The notes under the pieces are model-generated. The model was not told where the DNA came from. It saw only the letters and a list, made by a program, of their open reading frames with translations, and searched no databases. A program made the position numbers and the translations under genes. A DNA stretch of 25,313 nucleotides from Actinomycetes bacterium (GTDB lineage Bacteria; Actinomycetota; Actinomycetes; Actinomycetales; Microbacteriaceae). The stretch lies in NCBI GenBank assembly GCA_023428065.1, contig JAEYZI010000059.1:1-25313 (forward strand), written 5' to 3'. Positions 7,719-14,348 of the stretch are shown here, piece by piece; positions within the stretch are counted from its first letter, which is position 1, and each line of letters opens with the position of its first letter.

Positions 7719-8207
7719 TCAGACCTGCGGGTTGCGGGCGAGCGCCTCCTGCGCGCGGGCGAGCTGCCCGGGCTCGAGCACGATCTGGTAGTTGGCGGCG
7801 ATCACCTGCGTGATCGACTCGAAGTCGCGGCTGCGGCGGCTCACCGCGTAGCTGATGAGCTGCAGGAAGAGCCCGAGGGCCGCGCCGATGAACACGGCCG
7901 CGGCGAACAGCTGCCACGTGAAGGTGGGCGACAGGAGGCTCAGCAGGAGCCCCATGAAGATGCCGAGCCACGCGCCCGAGAGGATGCCCGAGAGCGCCGC
8001 ACGGTTCCACGAGCGCTTGCGCGTGACGATCTCGACGCTCGTGAGGTTATTGCCGACGATCGCGAGCTTCGCCACCGGGAAGTCGGCCTTCGCCAGGCGG
8101 TCGACGACCTTCTGGGCCTCCGGATAGCTGTCGTAGGTGCCGAGCACGTCGCCGTGCGGGACCGTCAGCGGGGCGCCGGGGCGCGCGAAGGGCGAGGGGC
8201 TGGTCAC
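7719..8207 (-). CDS. General stress protein 17M/YflT-like membrane protein
   Basis: 162 residues. A cytoplasmic N-terminal module (about 20-60: GDVLGTYDSYPEAQKVVDRLAKADFP, then a GNNL segment) resembles the YflT general-stress domain (PF11181). Two hydrophobic helices follow at about 71-95 and 100-120, the first with a glycine-zipper-like pattern. Proteins of this type occur next to the MgtE-N/CBS gene in other actinobacteria (Rv1234 region). The biochemical role is unknown. The start is GTG at 8207, placed by CAGAAT six bases upstream. It is divergent from the CBS gene, with only 36 bases between the two start codons. Confidence 0.75.
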   Translation of the reverse strand: MTSPSPFARPGAPLTVPHGDVLGTYDSYPEAQKVVDRLAKADFPVAKLAIVGNNLTSVEIVTRKRSWNRAALSGILSGAWLGIFMGLLLSLLSPTFTWQLFAAAVFIGAALGLFLQLISYAVSRRSRDFESITQVIAANYQIVLEPGQLARAQEALARNPQV

Positions 8208-8213
8208 CCCGCC

Positions 8214-8219
8214 ATTCTG
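8214..8219 (-). promoter_or_regulatory. -10 box of stress-type gene (leaderless)
   Basis: CAGAAT on the minus strand, six bases before the GTG at 8207. It lies 12 bases from the divergent -10 box at 8232, so each promoter's -35 region falls on the other gene's 5' end. Confidence 0.5.
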
Positions 8220-8231
8220 GCATCCGGCGGG

Positions 8232-8237
8232 TAGGGT
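8232..8237 (+). promoter_or_regulatory. -10 box of MgtE-N/CBS operon (leaderless)
   Basis: TAGGGT, then TTTCCC, then the GTG at 8244. Confidence 0.65.
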
Positions 8238-8243
8238 TTTCCC

Positions 8244-9557
8244 GTGAGCGCCACGAGAGTCTTCGTCGCCCGACTCGCCGGGTGCTCCGTCTTCGACCCC
8301 AACGGCGACCGGGTCGGTCGCGTGCGCGACGTGCTCGTCGTCTACCGCCTCAAGAGCTCCCCTCGCGTCGTCGGCCTCATCGTCGAGATCCCCGGACGTC
8401 GGCGCGTCTTCGTCTCGATCGGACGCGTCACGAGCATCGGCGCCGGCCAGATCATCACGACGGGACTCATCAACCTGCGCCGCTTCGAGCAGCGCGGCGG
8501 CGAGGTGCGCGTCATCGCCGAACTGCTCGGCCGGCAGGTGGCGCTGCGCGACGGATCCGGCCAGGCGACGATCGAGGACGTCGCGATCGAGGAGGCCGGC
8601 CCCGGCGAGTGGGTCGTGAGCGAGCTGTTCCTGCGCCGCCCCCGCACGAGCGCGGCGCCCTTCGGCAAGGGCCCGACCGTTCTCGCCTCGTGGGACAAGG
8701 TGCGCGAGATCAACGCGCCGGGCGAGGCGCAGTCGGCCGAGCAGCTCATCGCGACCTACGCCGACCTGCTCCCCGCCGACCTCGCCTCGACCCTCCTCGA
8801 CCTGCCCGAAGACCGACGCATCGAGGTGGCGGAGGAGCTGCCCGACGACCGCCTCGCGGACGCGCTCGAGGAGATGCCCGAGAACGAGCAGGTCGAGATC
8901 CTCGCCCAGCTCGACGACGAGCGCGCGGCCGACGTGCTCGACCAGATGCAGCCCGACGACGCCGCCGACCTCATCGCGCAGTTGCCCGAGGAGCGCGGCG
9001 AGGCCCTCCTCGAGCTCATGCAGCCCGAGGAGGCGGAAGACGTGCGCTTCCTCCTCAACTACGCGCCCGAGACGGCGGGCGGACTCATGACGACGGAGCC
9101 CATCATCGTCGCGGCCGACGCGACCGTCGCGGAGGGGCTCGCCCTCATCCGCCGCCACGAGCTCGCGCCCGCGCTCGGCGCGGCCGTGTGCGTGACCCTT
9201 CCGCCGTACGAGCCGCCCACGGGGCGCTTCCTCGGGGTCGTGCACTTCCAGCGCATGCTGCGCTACCCGCCGCACGAGCGGCTCGGCACCCTCATCGACG
9301 CGACCCTCGAGCCCGTGGCGCCCGAGACGAGCGCCGCCGAGGTCGCACGCACGCTCGCCTCCTACAACCTGGTCTCGCTCCCCGTCGTCGACGAGAAGCA
9401 CCGCCTCGTCGGGGTGGTGACCATCGACGACGTCCTCGACTACCTCCTGCCCGACGACTGGCGAAGTTCGCACGACGAACACGTGCCCGCTGCCGTGAGC
9501 ACGAGCACCGCAGCCATCCCGATCCGAGGAAGGAGGACCTCGCATGGCACGTCGTAA
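8244..9557 (+). CDS. MgtE N-domain and CBS-pair protein without a channel domain
   Basis: 437 residues. The N-terminal about 140 residues look like a PRC-barrel-type beta domain (VFDPNGDRVGRVRDVLVV, later ALRDGSGQATIEDVAI). Next is an MgtE_N superhelix of acidic repeats (about 170-275: LPEDRR, LPDDRL, MPENEQ, LDDERA, MQPDDA), ending in the AGGLMTTEP signature that starts the CBS pair. The second CBS domain ends DDVLDYLLPDD. The MgtE transmembrane channel is absent, so this is a soluble Mg2+- or nucleotide-sensing relative rather than a transporter, as in Rv1232c. It overlaps the DUF1003 gene by 14 bases and heads a three-gene operon. The GTG start is supported by the leaderless promoter. Confidence 0.88.
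   Translation: MSATRVFVARLAGCSVFDPNGDRVGRVRDVLVVYRLKSSPRVVGLIVEIPGRRRVFVSIGRVTSIGAGQIITTGLINLRRFEQRGGEVRVIAELLGRQVALRDGSGQATIEDVAIEEAGPGEWVVSELFLRRPRTSAAPFGKGPTVLASWDKVREINAPGEAQSAEQLIATYADLLPADLASTLLDLPEDRRIEVAEELPDDRLADALEEMPENEQVEILAQLDDERAADVLDQMQPDDAADLIAQLPEERGEALLELMQPEEAEDVRFLLNYAPETAGGLMTTEPIIVAADATVAEGLALIRRHELAPALGAAVCVTLPPYEPPTGRFLGVVHFQRMLRYPPHERLGTLIDATLEPVAPETSAAEVARTLASYNLVSLPVVDEKHRLVGVVTIDDVLDYLLPDDWRSSHDEHVPAAVSTSTAAIPIRGRRTSHGTS
9531..9536 (+). promoter_or_regulatory. Strong Shine-Dalgarno of DUF1003 gene
   Basis: AGGAGG seven bases before the ATG at 9544, located within the end of the preceding reading frame. A strong site is used for an operon-internal gene, in contrast to the leaderless first genes. 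Confidence 0.75.
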
Positions 9558-10050
9558 CGAGCCCCGGCTCGACTCGCCGAAGGGCATCCGCCCCGCGTGG
9601 GGCTTCCGACCCTCGGGCCGCGACCGCATGGGGCGCTTCTCGGAGTCGTTCGCACGCGCGATGGGCACGAGCTGGTTCCTCATCGGCATGACGGTCTTCG
9701 TGACCATCTGGCTCATGTGGAACACCCTCGCGCCGATCGACTGGCAGTTCGACCCGCGCGCGCTCAACTTCACGCTGCTCACGCTCATCCTGTCGCTGCA
9801 GGCCTCCTACGCCGCGCCCCTCATCCTGCTCGCGCAGAACCGGCAGGACGACCGCGACCGCGTGCAGATCGAGCAGGACCGGCAGCGGGCCGAGCGCAAC
9901 CTCGCCGACACCGAGTACCTCGCGCGCGAGGTCGTCGCGCTGCGGCTCGCGGTCAAGGAGATGGCGACGAAGGACTTCATCCGGGCGGAGCTGCGCGCCC
10001 TCCTCGAGGAGCTCGACAAGGAGAAGGAGCCGGACGAGGTCGTGAAGTGA
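9544..10050 (+). CDS. DUF1003 membrane protein
   Basis: 168 residues with a basic N-terminus. Two TM helices lie at about 42-62 and 73-97, the second leading into the DUF1003 signature APLILLAQNRQDDRDR. A charged helical C-terminus (about 100-165) is likely a cytoplasmic coiled segment. Function is not established; in actinobacteria it lies between the MgtE-N/CBS gene and mrp. The ATG at 9544 has a clear AGGAGG upstream and overlaps the previous gene by 14 bases. Its TGA overlaps the next GTG (GTGA), so translation of Mrp is probably coupled. Confidence 0.9.
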   Translation: MARRNEPRLDSPKGIRPAWGFRPSGRDRMGRFSESFARAMGTSWFLIGMTVFVTIWLMWNTLAPIDWQFDPRALNFTLLTLILSLQASYAAPLILLAQNRQDDRDRVQIEQDRQRAERNLADTEYLAREVVALRLAVKEMATKDFIRAELRALLEELDKEKEPDEVVK

Positions 10051-11108
10051 GCTCCTCCCCCACCGCCGACGCGGTGCGCGCCGCGCTCGCGCGCGTACAG
10101 GACCCGGAGATCCGCCGCCCCATCACCGAGCTCGACATGGTGCACGACGTCGCGGTGACGGATGGCGCGGCGCACGTCGGCCTGCGGCTCACGATCGTGG
10201 GCTGCCCCGCCGCCGACCGCATCGAGCGCGACGTGACGGACGCCGTGCTCGCCGTGCCCGGCATCCGCTCCCTCGACCTCGAGGTGGGGGTCATGACGCC
10301 CGCCGAACGCGAGGCGCTCGTGACGCGACTGCGCGGTGAACGGCGGATGCCGTTCGGCCCCGGCACGCTCACGCGCGTGCTCGCGATCACCTCGGGCAAG
10401 GGCGGCGTCGGCAAGTCGACGATCACGGCCGAGCTCGCCGTCGCGCTCGCGGCGCGCGGCCTCAAGGTGGGGCTCGTCGACGCGGACGTCTTCGGGTTCT
10501 CGATCCCCGGCATCCTGGGCATCGCGGGGGCGAAGCCCACCCAGGTGGGCGACATGATCCTGCCGCCCGTCGCGCACGGCGTGAAGGTCATCTCGATCGG
10601 GATGTTCGTCGAGGACCGTACGCCCGTGTCGTGGCGCGGGCCGCTCCTGCACCGCACGATGCAGCAGTTCCTGAGCGACGTGTACTTCGGCGACCTCGAC
10701 GTGCTGCTGCTCGACCTCCCGCCCGGCACGGGCGACGTCGCGATCACGCTCGGGCAGCTTCTGCCGAACGCCGAGGTGATCGTCGTGACGACCCCGCAGT
10801 CGGCCGCGGCGGATGTCGCGGAACGCTCGGGCCTGCTCGCCCGGCAGACGGGCCAGACGGTCGTCGGCGTCGTCGAGAACATGGCGGGCGGCGTGTTCGG
10901 CGCGGGCGGCGGAGACGAAGTCGCGCGGCGTCTGGGGGTGCCGATGCTCGCGCGCGTGCCGCTCGCGCCATCCGTCGCTGCGGGGGGCGACGCGGGCGCC
11001 CCGGTCGTGCTGGGCGACGCCGGCGATCCGGCGGCGGCCGCGCTCATCCGGCTCGCGGACGCCATCGCATCCCGCGGCCGCGGCCTCGCCGGCCGCCCCC
11101 TCCTCTGA
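10047..11108 (+). CDS. mrp: Mrp/ApbC/Nbp35-type P-loop ATPase, Fe-S cluster carrier
   Basis: 353 residues. An N-terminal MIP18/DUF59 domain (about 1-90: DPEIRRPITELDMV, LTIVGCP) precedes a deviant Walker A P-loop, TSGKGGVGKST, at about 115-125. DLPPGTGD lies at about 223-230, with TTPQSAAADV following. The family carries Fe-S clusters on a CPxC motif between subunits, but the loop after VENM (about 277-290) is short, GGVFGAGGGDEV, with no cysteine. Some actinobacterial Mrp proteins appear to share this, so cluster binding as in the model enzymes should not be assumed. It is third in the operon, with a GTGA overlap to DUF1003. It is followed at once by the repeat array. Confidence 0.92.
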   Translation: MSSSPTADAVRAALARVQDPEIRRPITELDMVHDVAVTDGAAHVGLRLTIVGCPAADRIERDVTDAVLAVPGIRSLDLEVGVMTPAEREALVTRLRGERRMPFGPGTLTRVLAITSGKGGVGKSTITAELAVALAARGLKVGLVDADVFGFSIPGILGIAGAKPTQVGDMILPPVAHGVKVISIGMFVEDRTPVSWRGPLLHRTMQQFLSDVYFGDLDVLLLDLPPGTGDVAITLGQLLPNAEVIVVTTPQSAAADVAERSGLLARQTGQTVVGVVENMAGGVFGAGGGDEVARRLGVPMLARVPLAPSVAAGGDAGAPVVLGDAGDPAAAALIRLADAIASRGRGLAGRPLL

Positions 11109-11115
11109 CCGCGGG

Positions 11116-11360
11116 CTGTTGTGCAGGAGTCTGCTGTTGTGCAGGAGTTGCTGTTCTGCTGTTGTGCAGGAGTCTGCCGTGGTGCTGTTGTGCAGGAGTT
11201 TGCTGTTGTGCAGGAGATCGCGCGCGAGCTCGATCCCCACGCCCCGGTTTCACAGGCGACGCGTCGAGGTCTCCTGCATTTCGGCAGCCCGGATCCTGCA
11301 CAACAGCTCGTCCGCGCATCTGAGCCGACTCCTGCACAACAGCAAACTCCTGCACAACAG
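11116..11360. repeat. Palindromic repeat array: eight copies of a TGTTGTGCAGGAG unit around a 70-bp core
   Basis: Five plus-strand copies of CTGTTGTGCAGGAGT start at 11116, 11134, 11159, 11185 and 11203; the last ends in A instead of T. Minus-strand copies lie at 11294-11306 (partial, 13 bases), 11328-11342 and 11346-11360. The block 11185-11216 (two units with TTG between) is a perfect 32-bp inverted repeat of 11329-11360. The central part, 11209-11278, begins TGCAGGAG and ends CTCCTGCA, and resembles the two elements around the AbiEi-DUF559 gene in length and in parts of its interior. It fills almost all of the 282-base gap between convergent mrp and the decarboxylase gene. It would form a very large hairpin in DNA or RNA and may terminate both transcripts. 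Confidence 0.9.
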
Positions 11361-11390
11361 CGCGCCCGCAGCACAGAAGCGCGGCGCAGC

Positions 11391-12845
11391 TCAGCGCGGC
11401 TCGACGAGACGCCCGAGCAGCTCGATGAGCAGCCGTTCGGCGACGGATGCGGGCAGCGCCTCGATGAGCGCTACGAGCGGCGCCTGCGCATCCGGCAGTT
11501 CGGCTCCGCCACCGATGCCGACGCCCTGGAGGAGCGCCCACGCCGTGTCGGAGTCGAGCGCACCGAGCGCCTCGAGGGGCGGCAGACCCGCGAGCAGGAC
11601 GGCGGCGTCGACGTGCGGCACGCCGCGCACGGCATCCGCCCCCGCGACGAGCGCGGCCGAGAGCTCGCCGAGCACCGACTCCGTGACGGGCGTCACCGTG
11701 AGGTGCGTCGTCGGGGGCAGCGGCGGCAGCGCGGGCTGCAGCTGCAGCACGAAGCCGTTGCGGCGCACGGCGTCGGCCCAGTGGTGCGGATCGACCCGCC
11801 GCTCGGGCGCGACCACGTCGTCGGCGGTCACGGCGAAGAGCGGACCGACGGGCTCGCCCACGACCCGCAGCCCCTCGATGCCGTCGACGACCTCGCGCAG
11901 CGCACGTGTGCTGCGCAGGCACGATTCGGCGAGCTCCGCGAATCCGTCGGCGCCGAGCCAGTGGGCGATCGCCCAGCCGGCGGCGAGCGGCGACGCCGAC
12001 TTCGAGCCGAGCATCGTCGGGTTGACGACCGGATAGCCGGGCCAGCGGGTCGTCGCGAAGTACTGGTGCCGCTGCCGGTCCCGACCGCGCTGCAGGAGCA
12101 CCGAGACCCCCTTCGGCGCGTAGCCGTACTTGTGCAGGTCGGCGCTCACGCTCGTGACCCCCGGCACCCGGAAGTCCCACGGCGGCAGCGGGGCATCCGC
12201 GTCATCCCGCCAGAAGGGCAGCACGAGCCCCCCGATGCACGCGTCGACGTGCAGGGGCAGGCCCGCCGCGGATGCCGCCTCCGCGACCTCCGCGATCGGG
12301 TCGAGGCCCGCGAAGGGGTAGTTGGGTGCCGAGAGCACGACGAGCGCGACGTCGTCCCCGAAGCGCGCCACGATATCCGCGGCCGCGACGACACCCTCGG
12401 GCGAGACGGGCACGAGATCGAGCACGAGGTCGAAGTACGCGGCGGCCTTCTGGAAGGCGGCGTGCACCGTGACGGGCGCCACGAGGCGCGCGCGTCCGTC
12501 GGGGTGCGTCGCCCGCCACACGTCGCGCGCCGTCTTGGCCGCGAGCAGGCAGCTCTCGGTGCCGCCGCTCGTCGCCGAGCCGACGACGTCGTCCCCTCCC
12601 CCGAGCAGTTCGCGCATGAACCCCACGAGCTCCGACTCGAGCACGCCCACCGACCGGAACGTCGTCGGGTCGAGCCCGTTGACCGGCAGCACCTCCTGGA
12701 TGGCGCGCTTCATGACGCTCTCGAGCTCGCCGAGCCCCGGGTCGTAGACGTAGCTCAGCACGCGCCCGCCGTGAGTGGGCGGGTCCTCGCCCCGCAGCCG
12801 TGCGAGGCGGCCGATGATGGCGTCGACGTCGCCGCGCCCGCTCAT
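11391..12845 (-). CDS. PLP-dependent decarboxylase, sphingosine-1-phosphate-lyase-like
   Basis: 484 residues, fold type I. Seen: GGTES around 94-98, His128 (VHAAFQKAA), HVDAC at 199-203 and the PLP lysine Lys239 in SADLHKYGYAPKG. The stretch from WDFRVPGVTSVSADLHKYGYAPKG to NPTMLGSKSASPLAAGWA closely resembles eukaryotic and bacterial sphingosine-1-phosphate lyases (recalled pattern FDFRV, GVTS, SAD, HKYGYAPKG), more than glutamate decarboxylase. The lyase cleaves phosphorylated long-chain bases to a fatty aldehyde and phosphoethanolamine; the true substrate here is not shown. No N-terminal TM helix. Its ATG overlaps the transporter stop (ATGA), so the two are coupled. The adjacent aldehyde dehydrogenase could oxidise an aldehyde product. 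Confidence 0.8.
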   Translation of the reverse strand: MSGRGDVDAIIGRLARLRGEDPPTHGGRVLSYVYDPGLGELESVMKRAIQEVLPVNGLDPTTFRSVGVLESELVGFMRELLGGGDDVVGSATSGGTESCLLAAKTARDVWRATHPDGRARLVAPVTVHAAFQKAAAYFDLVLDLVPVSPEGVVAAADIVARFGDDVALVVLSAPNYPFAGLDPIAEVAEAASAAGLPLHVDACIGGLVLPFWRDDADAPLPPWDFRVPGVTSVSADLHKYGYAPKGVSVLLQRGRDRQRHQYFATTRWPGYPVVNPTMLGSKSASPLAAGWAIAHWLGADGFAELAESCLRSTRALREVVDGIEGLRVVGEPVGPLFAVTADDVVAPERRVDPHHWADAVRRNGFVLQLQPALPPLPPTTHLTVTPVTESVLGELSAALVAGADAVRGVPHVDAAVLLAGLPPLEALGALDSDTAWALLQGVGIGGGAELPDAQAPLVALIEALPASVAERLLIELLGRLVEPR

Positions 12846-14242
12846 CGGCTCTCGTCCGCGCTCGTCGCGACGGATGCCGTGCTCGGGCCGTCGATGTCGG
12901 CGCGGCGCAGCGGGTAGCGGCTGAGCGCCCAGAGGCTCACCCCGATCATGACGGCGGGCACGATGCTGAAGCTCAGCACGATGCCGGCGATCGCGTTGGC
13001 GCTCTGCTCGACCGTCTGCCCGGCGACCGCCTCCTGGTAGCCGGTCGCCGCGAGCACGAGCGTCAGGAGCACGGCGCCGAGCGCCATCCCGGTCGTCTCG
13101 CCCGCCGTCCACACGCCACCGAAGACGCCCGCACGGCCGGTGCCGTTGCGGGTCGCGTCGTCGGTGATGACGTCGGGCAGCATCGCCATGGGGAGGGTCT
13201 GCATGCCCGCGTAGGCGGCGCCCGCGAGCGCGACGGGCGCGTACAGCCACGCGCCCGGCATCCACACGAGCAGCACGAGGGAGAGCGCCGCGAGGCCGAA
13301 GAGCACCGAGGCGGCCCCGAAGGCCCACTCCTTGCCCGTGCGGCGCGAGACGACGGCCCAGACGGGCGCGCAGATGAGGGCGGGGGCGATGAGGGCCACG
13401 AAGAGGAACGTCGTGCCGTCGGGGTCGCGCAGCACCCACTTGGCGACGTAGGCGGCGCCCGCGAGCATCATGCCCGTCGCGAGCGCCTGGAGCAGGAAGG
13501 TGAGCAGGAGCGTGCGGAACGGGCGGCTGCTGCGGAGCGCCTCGAGTCCCGCGCGGTAGTGGCTCGCGAGCGAGACGCGCGGCGGGGCCGCGCTGCGCGG
13601 ACCGCGCGGGGCCGAGGTGACGGCCACGAGCATCCCGAGCCCGAGAAGGAGGCCCGCGACGACGGCCATGCCGAGGTAGCCCGCCTGGGTCGCACTGCCG
13701 TCGGGCGTGCCGCTGAACGCCTTGACGAGCATCGGTCCGCCCGCCCCGAAGAGCAGGATGGCGACGGTGAGCACGACGACGCGTGCGGAGAGCAGGCGCG
13801 TGCGGGCGTCGTACTCGCCGACCAGCTCGGCGGGCAGGGCGATGTAGGGCACCTGGAAGAGGCTGAACGCCGTCGCGGCGAGCACGAACGCCACGAGCAC
13901 CCATGCGCCGCCGAGCGCGGGGCCGACCCCCGGTACGACGGCGAACGTCAGCACGAAGAAGACGGGCAGGAGCACGGCGCCGAGCAGCATGAAGCGTCGA
14001 CGCGATCCGGTGACGGCGAGGCTGCGGTCGCTGCCTCCGCCGATGACCGGGTCGATCACGACGTCCCACAGCTTCGCGGCGCCGATGATGAGCGAGGCCC
14101 AGATCGCGGCGACGCCGAGGGTGTCGGTGAGGTAGATCGCGAGCACGAGCCCCGGGAGGGTCGCGAACCCCCCGGTGCCGAGCGATCCGGCGGCGTAGCG
14201 GGCGATCACGGATGCGCGGAGCCCTCGGGACGGCGTCGTCAT
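12842..14242 (-). CDS. MFS transporter, GPH (glycoside-pentoside-hexuronide:cation symporter) type
   Basis: 466 residues with about twelve hydrophobic helices. The segment IIGAAKLWDVVIDPVIGGGSDR near residues 55-75 is the GPH/MelB-type loop 2 signature, and the second half repeats the pattern around MQTLPMAMLPDVITDDA. These proteins import sugars or other small molecules with cations, but many distant members have unknown cargo. First gene of a two-gene operon with the decarboxylase, which suggests the cargo could be that enzyme's substrate. The ATG at 14242 is set by TAGGGT seven bases upstream; a longer in-frame start at 14326 would overlap the operator-like site and is rejected. Divergent from the aldehyde dehydrogenase gene. 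Confidence 0.85.
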   Translation of the reverse strand: MTTPSRGLRASVIARYAAGSLGTGGFATLPGLVLAIYLTDTLGVAAIWASLIIGAAKLWDVVIDPVIGGGSDRSLAVTGSRRRFMLLGAVLLPVFFVLTFAVVPGVGPALGGAWVLVAFVLAATAFSLFQVPYIALPAELVGEYDARTRLLSARVVVLTVAILLFGAGGPMLVKAFSGTPDGSATQAGYLGMAVVAGLLLGLGMLVAVTSAPRGPRSAAPPRVSLASHYRAGLEALRSSRPFRTLLLTFLLQALATGMMLAGAAYVAKWVLRDPDGTTFLFVALIAPALICAPVWAVVSRRTGKEWAFGAASVLFGLAALSLVLLVWMPGAWLYAPVALAGAAYAGMQTLPMAMLPDVITDDATRNGTGRAGVFGGVWTAGETTGMALGAVLLTLVLAATGYQEAVAGQTVEQSANAIAGIVLSFSIVPAVMIGVSLWALSRYPLRRADIDGPSTASVATSADESR

Positions 14243-14249
14243 GCGGGCC

Positions 14250-14255
14250 ACCCTA
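14250..14255 (-). promoter_or_regulatory. -10 box of transporter-decarboxylase operon (leaderless)
   Basis: TAGGGT on the minus strand, seven bases before the ATG at 14242. Confidence 0.55.
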
Positions 14256-14318
14256 CCGGCGTCTCGCCCCTCCGATACGGCGCTGCGCTCGCCCCTCCCC
14301 CGCACAGGGGGCACCGAG

Positions 14319-14334
14319 TTGGACACCTGTCCAA
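14319..14334. promoter_or_regulatory. 16-bp operator-like palindrome in the divergent promoter region
   Basis: TTGGACACCTGTCCAA: 7-bp perfect arms around CC. It ends two bases before the TAGACT -10 box of the aldehyde dehydrogenase gene, so a bound repressor would cover its core promoter. The size and symmetry suit a TetR-family regulator, but no regulator gene is adjacent. Confidence 0.65.
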
Positions 14335-14336
14335 GT

Positions 14337-14342
14337 TAGACT
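14337..14342 (+). promoter_or_regulatory. -10 box of aldehyde dehydrogenase gene (leaderless)
   Basis: TAGACT, then CGCCGC, then the ATG at 14349. Confidence 0.65.
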
Positions 14343-14348
14343 CGCCGC

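Noticed and set aside
8244..9557. Magnesium transporter MgtE
   Set aside because: The MgtE_N and CBS domains are present but the transmembrane channel domain is missing.
11109..11240. Cysteine-rich peptide encoded across the direct repeats
   Set aside because: The open frame simply translates the repeated TGTTGTGCAGGAG unit in more than one frame; it has no start signal of its own and runs on from the end of mrp in the wrong frame.
11116..11360. CRISPR array
   Set aside because: Units are only 15 bp, the intervals are 3-11 bases and irregular, copies occur in both orientations, and no cas gene is in the window.
11391..12845. Glutamate decarboxylase feeding a GABA shunt with the semialdehyde dehydrogenase
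   Set aside because: Attractive because of the neighbouring GabD2-like gene, but the sequence around the PLP lysine and the WDFRVPGVTS segment fit sphingosine-1-phosphate-lyase-like proteins better. Not fully excluded.
11391..14069. Very long open frame (892 codons) on the minus strand, and similar long open frames at 1795-4053, 2477-4693 and 13559-15928
   Set aside because: They overlap well-supported genes in other frames, are Arg/Ala/Pro-rich without family motifs, and reflect the scarcity of stop codons in very GC-rich DNA. Only the C-terminal part of the first is the real decarboxylase, starting at 12845.
12842..14326. Longer transporter starting at 14326
   Set aside because: The extra 28 residues are Arg/Ser-rich, unlike a transporter N-terminus, and would overlap the operator-like palindrome; the ATG at 14242 has a -10 box seven bases upstream.
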